This document shows positions 1-5,728 of a stretch of DNA of 5,759 nt, in pieces (position 1 is the first letter of the stretch; the number at the start of each line of letters is the position of its first letter). The DNA is taken from the NCBI GenBank assembly GCA_010025475.1, contig RGTE01000070.1:1-5759 (forward strand). The letters run 5' to 3'. This DNA comes from Verrucomicrobiota bacterium. Lineage in GTDB: Bacteria; Verrucomicrobiota; Verrucomicrobiia; Methylacidiphilales; Verrucolacustridaceae. Under the pieces are notes generated by a model. The model saw only the letters and a program-made list of their open reading frames with translations. It was not told the origin of the DNA and did no database searches. A program made the translations under genes and the position numbers.

Positions 1-19
1 AGATGTGTATAAGAGACAG
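1..19. other. Synthetic Tn5/Nextera mosaic-end adapter left in the sequence
   Basis: The first 19 bases, AGATGTGTATAAGAGACAG, are an exact match to the hyperactive Tn5 mosaic end used in Nextera library preparation. This hybrid end was engineered and is not expected in a natural genome. Translated from position 3 it gives the well-known artefactual peptide start MCIRDS. Its location at the very edge of the window fits an untrimmed read end that was carried into the assembly. Confidence 0.97.
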
Positions 20-221
20 CGTAGGTGGAATCTGTTTCATCCATCTGCTTACGGATCTGCTCGCAACGAGCTTTAACTGCCACCTCATTGCCCTCGGCAA
101 CGATGGTGGTGGTGTCTTTATTAATGGTGACGCGACGGGCGGTGCCGAGCATCTCGATTTTGGCGTTCTCAAGCTTGAGACCAGCGTCTTCAGTGATCAG
201 TTGACCATTGGTGAGCACTGC
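20..221 (-). pseudogene. groEL: Internal groEL fragment (chaperonin 60), probably foreign and chimeric
   Basis: Read on the minus strand from 221 down to 20, this stretch encodes 67 uninterrupted residues of the 60-kDa chaperonin GroEL. It has no start or stop of its own. Recognisable motifs in order are AVLTNGQLITEDAGLKLEN, LGTARRVTINKDTTTIV and EQIRKQMDETDSTY. They align to roughly residues 295-360 of E. coli GroEL, the C-terminal part of the apical domain. The wording, especially ITEDAGLKLEN, TIVAEGNE and QMDETDSTY, is what I recall from Synechococcus/Prochlorococcus GroEL rather than from Verrucomicrobiota. The fragment is cut on one side by the adapter and on the other by purD sequence, in the same orientation. 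I infer a chimeric molecule or misassembly rather than a real gene remnant. The GroEL identity is firm; the donor group is less certain. Confidence 0.88.
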
Positions 222-598
222 ATTGTGGTGGCGCAGGTGGGGATCTTTTGGCTGACCAGGAGTTCCTTGCAGAACGATTTGCTACCCTCCAGCCGCGCCC
301 CTTCTTTTCCCGGACCGAACACCCGCAGACCCAGTGCCCGCAAACGATCGGCCAATCCCGCACAGAGCGGCGCCTCCGGTCCGATCACGACAAGACCCGG
401 CTTTTCTTTCGCCGCCCATCGGGTGATTCCCTCCACATCCGTTGCGGCCAAGGGAAGGTTTTCCCCGATCTCCGCCGTGCCGGCGTTGCCCGGGGCAAAC
501 CAGATCTTTTTGAGGCGGGAATCCTTGGCAAAGGACCATCCGAAAGCGTGTTCCCGCCCCCCGTTGCCGACGATCAACACCGTGTTTTTGCCTGCCAT
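222..598 (-). CDS. purD: PurD, phosphoribosylamine-glycine ligase, N-terminal part only
   Basis: PurD (GAR synthetase) uses ATP to join phosphoribosylamine and glycine in the second step of de novo purine synthesis, in the cytoplasm. The visible part is the N-terminal domain, beginning at the ATG at 596-598. VLIVGNGGREHA (residues 7-18) is the family's diagnostic N-terminal loop. APGNAGTAEIGEN (about 35-47), VVIGPEAPLCAGLAD (70-84), VFGPGKEGARLEGSKSF (93-109) and the KIPT at 118-121 follow in the usual order. Full-length PurD is about 420-430 aa, so the ATP-grasp domain is missing. Similarity is lost just after residue 121-125, where the sequence runs into the GroEL-like fragment; the open frame continues to a stop at 197 only by chance. 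The gene lies 77 bp downstream of uvrC on the same strand and may be co-transcribed with it. No strong ribosome binding site is seen close to the ATG. The truncation is attributed to a chimeric contig end, not to gene decay. Confidence 0.93.
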
Positions 599-675
599 AA
601 AACTTACAGCTTTCCCGAATCTGCTAACTTGAAAAGCTCCCTTTCCACCTCCCGCCTTTCACTTTTCACCAACTC

Positions 676-2139
676 CTAGCGGCGAAAGTAGGCCGCGATC
701 TCTTTGGCGATCTTCTCTCCCACCCCTTCCACCTTGGCCAACTCGGTGATCGTCGCCTTGGCGACCTGTTCGACTGAACCGAATTCCCGGAGCAGCGCCC
801 GCTTCCGCACCGAACTCACCCCCGGAACCTCATCCAGCTCGCTCTCCTCCATCCGGCGCTTCATCAGCAGTTGATGGTAACCGTTCGCGACCCGGTGGGC
901 TTCATCCCGTACCCGTTGCAGGAGTCGCACCGCCGGATGGTCCAGCGGCAGCGAAATCGGATCCGGCCGGCCCGGACGAAAAATCTCCTCGTTCTGCTTG
1001 GCCAAACCGATCGCTGGCACCGTCTCCCAACCCGCCTCTTTCAGCTCCTTGACCGCCGCACCGAGCTGTCCTTTTCCTCCGTCCACCATCAGCAAATCCG
1101 GGGGTTCGACTCCCTCCGCCTTGAGCCGCCGGCACCTCCGACGGATCACCTCCGCCATGCACCCCACATCGTCCTGACCCTCCACGCCCTGGATCCGGTA
1201 GCGCCGGTAAGCCGGCTTGGAGGGCCGGCCATTCCGAAACACCACCATCGAGGCCACGCTGTGGGTGTCGGAGATGTTCGAGATATCAAAGCATTCGATC
1301 CGCGCCGGCACGGCGGGCAGACGCAGGACGTCCCGCAGGGCCTCCAGTTCCCTCTCCGGCACCACCGTGCTGGGAAGCGCCCGGAAAAACTTCCGGGCCG
1401 GCCGCGTGGTTTTCTTCAGGTCCTCCAGAAGATTCCGCAGGGAGGCGGCTTTTTCAAAATCCTGCCGCTCCGCCGCTTTTTTCATCTGCTCCTTCAGCGA
1501 TTCCCGCATCTCCACGGTGTGCCCCTCCAGAAATTCGCACGCCTGCCGAACCCGGTCCGCATAACCCGCCCGCGTGATTTTCCCGATGCACGGGGCGCTG
1601 CAGTTCTGGATCACGTGATCGAGGCAGTGCCGGTAGTCCCGCTCCCCGGGAATCTCCGGCCGGCAGGAACGGAGGCCGAACTTTTTGCGCATCAGGGCAA
1701 GCGTCTGCCGTAGGGCCCCGGCGTGGGCGAAAGGGCCGAAGTACCGCGCCTTGTCGTCTTTTTTCGCCCGGGTGAGCTGAAACTTCGGGAACGGTTCATC
1801 CGGATCCACCCGCACCATCAGAAACCGTTTGTCATCCCGGAAACTGACGTTGTACCGCGGCCGGTACTCCTTGATCAGCCGGCCCTCCAGCAGGATCGAT
1901 TCCGGTTCGCTCCGCACCACATGGGTCTCCAGCTCCGCGATGCTTTGCAGCAGCGCCCGCGTCTTCAGGTCGGCCCCAAACCTGCGGGACGGATGAAAAT
2001 ACTGGTTCACCCTCCGGTGCAGGTCCCGTGCCTTGCCCACATAGATCACCCGGTGGAAGCGGTCCCGGAACAGGTACACCCCGGGCCGGTGGGGCAGATC
2101 CCGCAGCTGCTTCGTCAGGTCGGCGGAAACGTTTTCCAT
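676..2139 (-). CDS. uvrC: UvrC, excinuclease ABC subunit C (compact form, 487 aa)
   Basis: UvrC makes the two incisions of nucleotide excision repair after UvrB has bound the lesion. Domains in order: a GIY-YIG nuclease for the 3' cut at about 16-97 (PGVY at 19-22, IYVGKARDLHRRV at 32-44, ILLEGRLIKEYRPRYN at 82-97); four cysteines C159, C172, C180 and C184 at the position of the reported Fe-S ligands of E. coli UvrC; the UvrB-binding UVR motif at about 213-243; an RNase H-like nuclease for the 5' cut with ECFDIS (D285), GQDD (D323/D324), VDGGKGQL (D353) and RDEAHR (H415); and a C-terminal helix-hairpin-helix pair at about 434-487. All expected catalytic residues are present. The protein is about 110-120 residues shorter than E. 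coli UvrC (610 aa), because only about 40 residues separate the UVR motif from D285. I recall similar short forms in Verrucomicrobiota. The ATG at 2137-2139 is chosen because the homologous N-terminus begins there. The frame stays open 290 codons further upstream, but that part is antisense to dsbD and resembles nothing. The gene is divergent from dsbD. Confidence 0.95.
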   Translation of the reverse strand: MENVSADLTKQLRDLPHRPGVYLFRDRFHRVIYVGKARDLHRRVNQYFHPSRRFGADLKTRALLQSIAELETHVVRSEPESILLEGRLIKEYRPRYNVSFRDDKRFLMVRVDPDEPFPKFQLTRAKKDDKARYFGPFAHAGALRQTLALMRKKFGLRSCRPEIPGERDYRHCLDHVIQNCSAPCIGKITRAGYADRVRQACEFLEGHTVEMRESLKEQMKKAAERQDFEKAASLRNLLEDLKKTTRPARKFFRALPSTVVPERELEALRDVLRLPAVPARIECFDISNISDTHSVASMVVFRNGRPSKPAYRRYRIQGVEGQDDVGCMAEVIRRRCRRLKAEGVEPPDLLMVDGGKGQLGAAVKELKEAGWETVPAIGLAKQNEEIFRPGRPDPISLPLDHPAVRLLQRVRDEAHRVANGYHQLLMKRRMEESELDEVPGVSSVRKRALLREFGSVEQVAKATITELAKVEGVGEKIAKEIAAYFRR

Positions 2140-2170
2140 GGCCTGAAACCAGATTAACCTAAGGCCATGG
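2136..2170. repeat. Perfect 9-bp inverted repeat embracing both start codons of the uvrC/dsbD divergent pair
   Basis: CCATGGCCT at 2136-2144 and AGGCCATGG at 2162-2170 are exact reverse complements separated by 17 bp. The left arm contains the uvrC ATG (2137-2139, read on the minus strand) and the right arm contains the dsbD ATG (2167-2169). Both genes therefore begin with AGGCCATGG. The two start codons are separated by 27 bp, too little for two independent promoters with normal leaders, so at least one promoter must lie inside the neighbouring coding sequence or the transcripts must have almost no leader. The spacer is AT-richer than the surroundings (AGATTAACCTAA at 2151-2162). Whether this is an operator or a by-product of similar initiation contexts cannot be decided from the sequence. 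Confidence 0.55.
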
Positions 2171-4206
2171 CCCGCCCAACCCTGCTTGGTGTCCTGCTCG
2201 CCGTGTTTCTGGGTCCTTTGCCCCTGCCGGCCGCCCCGCTCTTCAAGGACGCCCAGCTGGCCGTCGATCTGCTTTCCGAACCCAAAGCCCTGGAACCGGG
2301 CCGGCCCTTCACGGTGGCTCTCCGCTTTCGTCCCGAGCCCGGCTGGCACATCTATTGGAAGAACCCCGGCGATTCCGGACTGCCACCCTCCATCGTTTGG
2401 AAACTTCCCGAGGGGTATACCGCCGGGCCTCTCCAGTTTCCCCAACCCGAAAAAATTCTCGCCCCTCCGCTGGTGAGCTACGGCTACGAGACGGAGACCC
2501 TCCTTTTGGCGGAAATCACCCCGCCCGCCGGGAAGCCCATCCCTCCCAAGATCCAGATTGCCGCCAATCTGGACTGGCTGGTTTGCAAGGAAATCTGCCT
2601 GCCCGGCAAAGCCAGCCTCGACCTCGCCGTTCCCTCCCAGCCAAAGGAGAATGTCGATTTGCAGGGTCTCTTCGATGAAATCCGCCGGGAAATCCCTGTC
2701 CAAAATCCTGCGATCACGGTCCAAGCCAAACCCCATAACGGCCTTTTGGAATTCACCGTGAACCAAGCCCCGGATACCGGATCCCTTTCCTTCTTCCCGG
2801 CCGAGGGTGACTACGTGGATGAGTTCCAACCTGCGAAAACCACCGTCCAAAGCGGCCGGACGACCCTGCGCACCCCTTTGAAGAAAGACGCCAAGCTCCC
2901 CGGCGTCATCACCGGGATTCTCGTGGCGGAAAAGCCTTGGGACACCTCCGGCCATCGCGCCCTCGAGATCTCCATTCCATGCCAATCCCTTTCCCCTTCC
3001 ATCCCCCAACTTCCACTAACTTTTCTCTTCGCCTTCCTCGGCGGCCTGATCCTCAACGTCATGCCTTGTGTCTTTCCCGTCCTTTCCCTCAAGGCCCTGC
3101 ACCTGGTCCAACTGTCCGGCGAAAGTCGCGGTGCGGCCCGTTCCGAAGGTTTTGCCTACACCGCCGGCGTTCTTCTCTCCCTGCTGGCCTTGGCCGCCCT
3201 TCTGGTTGTTCTGCGCGCTTCCGGCCAAGCTCTCGGCTGGGGTTTTCAGCTGCAGTCCCCGCCGGTCGTTTGGTTGTTGCTGGCCCTTCTTTTTGCTCTT
3301 TCCCTGAATCTCCTTGGGTTTTTTGAGTTCAACGTCCTGCTCGGCAACCTTTCAGGCAAAGGCCCCCGCCAAGGCTGGACCGGCTCCTTTGCCTCCGGTC
3401 TTCTCGCCGTGGCCGTTGCCTCTCCCTGCACTGCCCCGTTTATGGGCGTGGCCTTGGCCGCGGCCTTCGCCCTGCCGGCCGTCGGTACCCTCGCGGTGTT
3501 CACCGCCCTCGCCCTCGGCTTTTCCCTTCCCATCCTTCTTCTCTCTTTTTTCCCGGCGCTTCTTTCATTTCTCCCCAAGCCCGGCGCCTGGATGAACTCC
3601 CTTAAAAAAATCCTGGCTCTGCCGATGCTGCTGGCCGTCGGCTGGCTGGCCTGGGTTCTTTTTCGGATTTCCGGATCTGCCGCCTTCCTTTCCGTCCTGC
3701 TGGGGGGCTCGGCTCTGGCCGTGGGACTTTTCCTTTACGGTCGAAGCCAAAGAACCTTCCCACCACGGGCGGCCTTGCGGTTCGGGGGACTGGCTCTGGT
3801 TTTAATCGCCGCTGCCGGGCCGGCATTGGTCTTGAAAACAGCCTCAACCGACCTGGTGGCCCGCCATCCCGATCGCCTCGCCTGGTCGGAAGAAGAGGTC
3901 ACCCGGCAACTGGCCGCCGGACGCACGGTCTTTATCGACTTCACCGCCGCCTGGTGCCTCACCTGTCAGGTCAACGAGCGGGTCGTTCTTTCCCAGCCGG
4001 AAATCCAAGCCGCCTTCCGCGGGAAAAACGTCGCTTTCCTCGTGGCCGACTGGACCCGCCGCGACGCCGCCATCACCGCCGCCCTGCAGAAATACGGCCG
4101 CGAAGGCGTCCCCACGTACGTCATTCTTCGACCCGACGGCTCCGCCCCCGTCCTTCTCCCCGAAATTCTTACGCCAAACATTATTCTCGAAGCCCTCCGT
4201 CGATAA
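2167..4206 (+). CDS. dsbD: DsbD/ScsB-like thiol:disulfide interchange protein
   Basis: DsbD-family proteins pass electrons from cytoplasmic thioredoxin across the inner membrane to periplasmic thiol-disulfide proteins and cytochrome c maturation factors. Residues 1-22 form a signal peptide (hydrophobic run, then LPLPAAP). The N-terminal periplasmic domain, about 28-272, carries GWHIYWKNPGDSGLP (59-73) and the redox pair C140/C144 in WLVCKEICLPG. This C-X3-C pattern is ScsB-like, unlike the wider pair of E. coli DsbD. About eight membrane segments follow at roughly 283-305, 329-350, 365-386, 404-431, 434-462, 480-498, 503-523 and 539-557. They hold the paired cysteines C301 (MPCVFPVLSLK) and C421 (SPCTAPFMG). 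The C-terminal thioredoxin-like domain, about 570-679, has AAWCLTCQVNE (C597/C600) and the cis-proline motif GVPTYV (P649). All three cysteine pairs are intact, so the protein should work. At 679 aa it is longer than E. coli DsbD (565 aa), mainly in the N-terminal domain. The ATG at 2167 is the only ATG before the signal peptide; a weak AAGG lies only 2 nt upstream. No substrate gene is adjacent, so the partner is unknown. Confidence 0.92.
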   Translation: MARPTLLGVLLAVFLGPLPLPAAPLFKDAQLAVDLLSEPKALEPGRPFTVALRFRPEPGWHIYWKNPGDSGLPPSIVWKLPEGYTAGPLQFPQPEKILAPPLVSYGYETETLLLAEITPPAGKPIPPKIQIAANLDWLVCKEICLPGKASLDLAVPSQPKENVDLQGLFDEIRREIPVQNPAITVQAKPHNGLLEFTVNQAPDTGSLSFFPAEGDYVDEFQPAKTTVQSGRTTLRTPLKKDAKLPGVITGILVAEKPWDTSGHRALEISIPCQSLSPSIPQLPLTFLFAFLGGLILNVMPCVFPVLSLKALHLVQLSGESRGAARSEGFAYTAGVLLSLLALAALLVVLRASGQALGWGFQLQSPPVVWLLLALLFALSLNLLGFFEFNVLLGNLSGKGPRQGWTGSFASGLLAVAVASPCTAPFMGVALAAAFALPAVGTLAVFTALALGFSLPILLLSFFPALLSFLPKPGAWMNSLKKILALPMLLAVGWLAWVLFRISGSAAFLSVLLGGSALAVGLFLYGRSQRTFPPRAALRFGGLALVLIAAAGPALVLKTASTDLVARHPDRLAWSEEEVTRQLAAGRTVFIDFTAAWCLTCQVNERVVLSQPEIQAAFRGKNVAFLVADWTRRDAAITAALQKYGREGVPTYVILRPDGSAPVLLPEILTPNIILEALRR

Positions 4207-4223
4207 TTCACCGAGTTGTAAGT

Positions 4224-4240
4224 GGGCATCCTGCCCTTTT
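4224..4240 (+). terminator. Candidate intrinsic terminator of dsbD
   Basis: Eighteen bases after the dsbD stop, GGGCA (4224-4228) and TGCCC (4232-4236) form a 5-bp GC-rich stem with a 3-nt loop, followed directly by TTTT (4237-4240). This is the layout of a rho-independent terminator reading on the plus strand. The stem and the T run are both short, so it would be weak on its own. An outer pairing, GTGGGC (4222-4227) with GCCCAC (4272-4277), is an alternative fold that would enclose the neighbouring palindrome. Confidence 0.45.
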
Positions 4241-4268
4241 CGTTGACGTAACACGTAAACGTCAACGA
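4240..4268. repeat. Perfect 10-bp inverted repeat between convergent genes
   Basis: TCGTTGACGT (4240-4249) and ACGTCAACGA (4259-4268) are exact reverse complements around a 9-nt loop, AACACGTAA. The element lies between the dsbD stop and the sugar transferase stop. It could act as a bidirectional transcript-end hairpin protecting both mRNAs, but it lacks a T run after the stem in either direction, so it is not a classic intrinsic terminator. ACGT occurs three times in 17 bp (4246, 4253, 4259). A protein-binding palindrome is a second possibility. Confidence 0.6.
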
Positions 4269-4300
4269 TCAGCCCACCCTCGTCATTTTCGGACGGCGAG

Positions 4301-5719
4301 CTACTTCCCTCCCGCCTTGGCCAGCACCACGTAGACCGTTTTCAGCACAATCTGGAAATCCAGCAGGAAGGAGTGGTTCCGGATATAATAAAGGTCATAC
4401 CGCAGTTTTTCCCGGGTGTCTTCCACGCTCGCGCCGTAGGGAAAGTTCACCTGCGCCCAACCCGTCAAGCCCGGCGGGACTTCATGCCGCAGGTGATAAT
4501 AGGAAATCTCCTTTTCGTACCGCTCCACGCACCGCACCCACTCCGCCCGCGGGCCGATCAGGCTCATGTCCCCCACCAACACGTTCCAGAGTTGCGGCAA
4601 TTCATCCAGCCGGGTGGGCCGGAGGACTTTCCCCAGCCCGGTGATTCGCTCGTCGTTTTCCTCCGTGTAGATCGACCCCTCCTCCACCCTTTTTTTCATC
4701 GTCCGGAACTTGTAGAGGGTGAAAACCACCCCCTTCTGCCCGTAGCGCTTCTGCCGATAAAAAACCGGGCGCCCGTCCAGGAGCAGGATCGCCAGAGCCG
4801 TCAGCGCCATCACCGGCAAAAAAAGCAGGACCAGACCCAGCGCAATGAATCGATCCAGGCCCTGTTTGACCCGGGCATAACTCGCGCTTTGCGCCAGAGC
4901 CAGTTCCCGGTCGAGAACCCACTCGTCGTCCACTTCCCGCAGCAGCACCTTTCGAAAGACCGCCTCGGAAAACGCCTCCGCGGTGTAGACCCGCAAGCCG
5001 TCGAGATGGGCCTGGGCCAGGCTTTTCCTTAAGGGGGGCGGCAGGGTGCCGGCGTGGCTGGCCATGACCACGGCCTCCACCTGCTCGGACCCGTGCTCCA
5101 GGAGGGCCGGGTCCCAGGCCCGTATTTCCGGGGATGGGTCTCCCGCCACCTTCCGGGATCCCGCTTCTCCGACGCCATAAAGCCGGTAGGCCAAAGTCTT
5201 TTCCCGCGGGTTCTCCAGAAGTTCATGCCAAAGGGAGCGAAGATCCTCCGGCAAGCCTAGGATGGCGGTATAGCGGTCCTTGCGGCGCCGGTTGAGCCTG
5301 AGATCAACCCCCCGCCGGATCGCGAGGGAGAGCAGCGCCAGGCCGGCTACTCCCGGAATCACCACGCCGCGGGAAGGCTTGGTGGCCTCCGTATAGGCGG
5401 TGAAGGCGTACACGACGCTGAGCAGGAGGGGCAAGGTCAGGAGAAAGGCGGTCAGGTGAACCGTCGTGTATTCAAGGGAAAGTTTGTCCGTCCGGTTGCT
5501 GTAACCGCCCGCCACAAAAATCGCGGCCGAACAAAAAAGAAATGCCAGCACGAAGGCATGCAGGGGCCAGAAATCGGGAATCCCGCCCCTCCGGTAAATG
5601 TGGAAACCCACGAACAGCACCGCCAAAATCAGAAAATCTACGGCCGACAGGGCCAGGAAATAGTTCACCCGCGAAAATAATCCGGGGCGGGCCTTCCGGG
5701 AGTGCTTGGGGGTTTTCAA
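4301..5719 (-). CDS. Membrane polyprenyl-phosphate sugar transferase (WcaJ/EpsB type)
   Basis: This is a polyisoprenyl-phosphate hexose-1-phosphate transferase: it moves a sugar phosphate from a nucleotide sugar onto undecaprenyl phosphate at the inner membrane, the first step of exopolysaccharide or O-antigen repeat synthesis. About four N-terminal membrane helices (roughly 19-40, 53-71, 88-109, 117-136) precede a soluble segment at 148-275. That segment sits where related proteins have a Rossmann-like domain, but its start, AILGLPEDL (152-160), lacks a clear glycine-rich loop. The catalytic part begins with the membrane-embedded helix 288-314, followed by PVFYRQKRYG (318-327), YKFRTM (336-341), the catalytic Asp-Glu pair in RLDELPQLWNV (D372/E373), GDMSLIGPR (383-391) and PGLTGWAQV (416-424). 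The ending FPYGASVEDTREKLRYDLYY (426-445) resembles the exosortase-associated EpsB-type subfamily. The usual length for the class is about 450-480 aa, so it appears complete. The start is TTG at 5717-5719: an in-frame TGA two codons upstream rules out a longer protein, and the next candidate, GTG at codon 18, would begin at the edge of the first helix. The gene converges on dsbD. The sugar specificity is not readable from the sequence. Confidence 0.92.
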   Translation of the reverse strand: MKTPKHSRKARPGLFSRVNYFLALSAVDFLILAVLFVGFHIYRRGGIPDFWPLHAFVLAFLFCSAAIFVAGGYSNRTDKLSLEYTTVHLTAFLLTLPLLLSVVYAFTAYTEATKPSRGVVIPGVAGLALLSLAIRRGVDLRLNRRRKDRYTAILGLPEDLRSLWHELLENPREKTLAYRLYGVGEAGSRKVAGDPSPEIRAWDPALLEHGSEQVEAVVMASHAGTLPPPLRKSLAQAHLDGLRVYTAEAFSEAVFRKVLLREVDDEWVLDRELALAQSASYARVKQGLDRFIALGLVLLFLPVMALTALAILLLDGRPVFYRQKRYGQKGVVFTLYKFRTMKKRVEEGSIYTEENDERITGLGKVLRPTRLDELPQLWNVLVGDMSLIGPRAEWVRCVERYEKEISYYHLRHEVPPGLTGWAQVNFPYGASVEDTREKLRYDLYYIRNHSFLLDFQIVLKTVYVVLAKAGGK

Positions 5720-5728
5720 CTTCTCTCA
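5720..5728 (-). promoter_or_regulatory. Weak ribosome binding site and upstream stop that fix the TTG start
   Basis: Reading on the minus strand, TGAGAGAAG lies immediately before the TTG start codon. GAGAG (5723-5727) is a purine-rich, partial Shine-Dalgarno sequence only 3 nt from the start, a closer spacing than usual. The overlapping TGA (5726-5728) is in frame and blocks any upstream extension. No promoter can be recognised in the remaining bases up to 5759. Confidence 0.4.

Noticed and set aside
1..19. A natural Tn5-like transposon end
   Set aside because: The sequence is the engineered mosaic of inside and outside ends, lies exactly at the window edge, and has no transposase or second end nearby.
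3..632. A 209-codon plus-strand open frame beginning MCIRDS
   Set aside because: It starts inside the synthetic adapter and runs antisense through the GroEL and PurD fragments. MCIRDS is the translation of the Nextera mosaic end.
599..675. Possible terminator or small RNA between uvrC and purD
   Set aside because: Only an imperfect stem (AGCTTTTC with GGAAAGCT on the minus strand) is visible, with no T run. The gap fits an ordinary intra-operon spacer.
871..1713. A 280-codon plus-strand open frame
   Set aside because: It lies antisense inside uvrC, has an Arg/Pro/His-rich composition typical of GC-rich shadow frames, and has no recognisable domain.
2140..3009. A 290-codon upstream extension of uvrC on the minus strand, giving a 777-aa protein
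   Set aside because: The extension is exactly antisense to the 5' half of dsbD, is low-complexity and rich in Gly and Arg, and matches no UvrC N-terminus. The UvrC homology begins at the ATG at 2139. Open antisense frames are common in GC-rich genes.
3000..3900. Repeated CTTCC/CTGGCC-rich stretches in dsbD as tandem repeats
   Set aside because: They come from Leu-, Ala-, Phe- and Pro-rich membrane helices written in GC-rich codons. No repeat unit recurs with a fixed period.
3844..4254. A 136-codon minus-strand open frame at the end of dsbD
   Set aside because: It is antisense to the well-supported thioredoxin domain of dsbD, and its composition is that of a shadow frame.
4373..5032. A 219-codon plus-strand open frame
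   Set aside because: It is antisense to the sugar transferase catalytic region, is rich in His, Gln, Pro and Arg, and shows no family motif.
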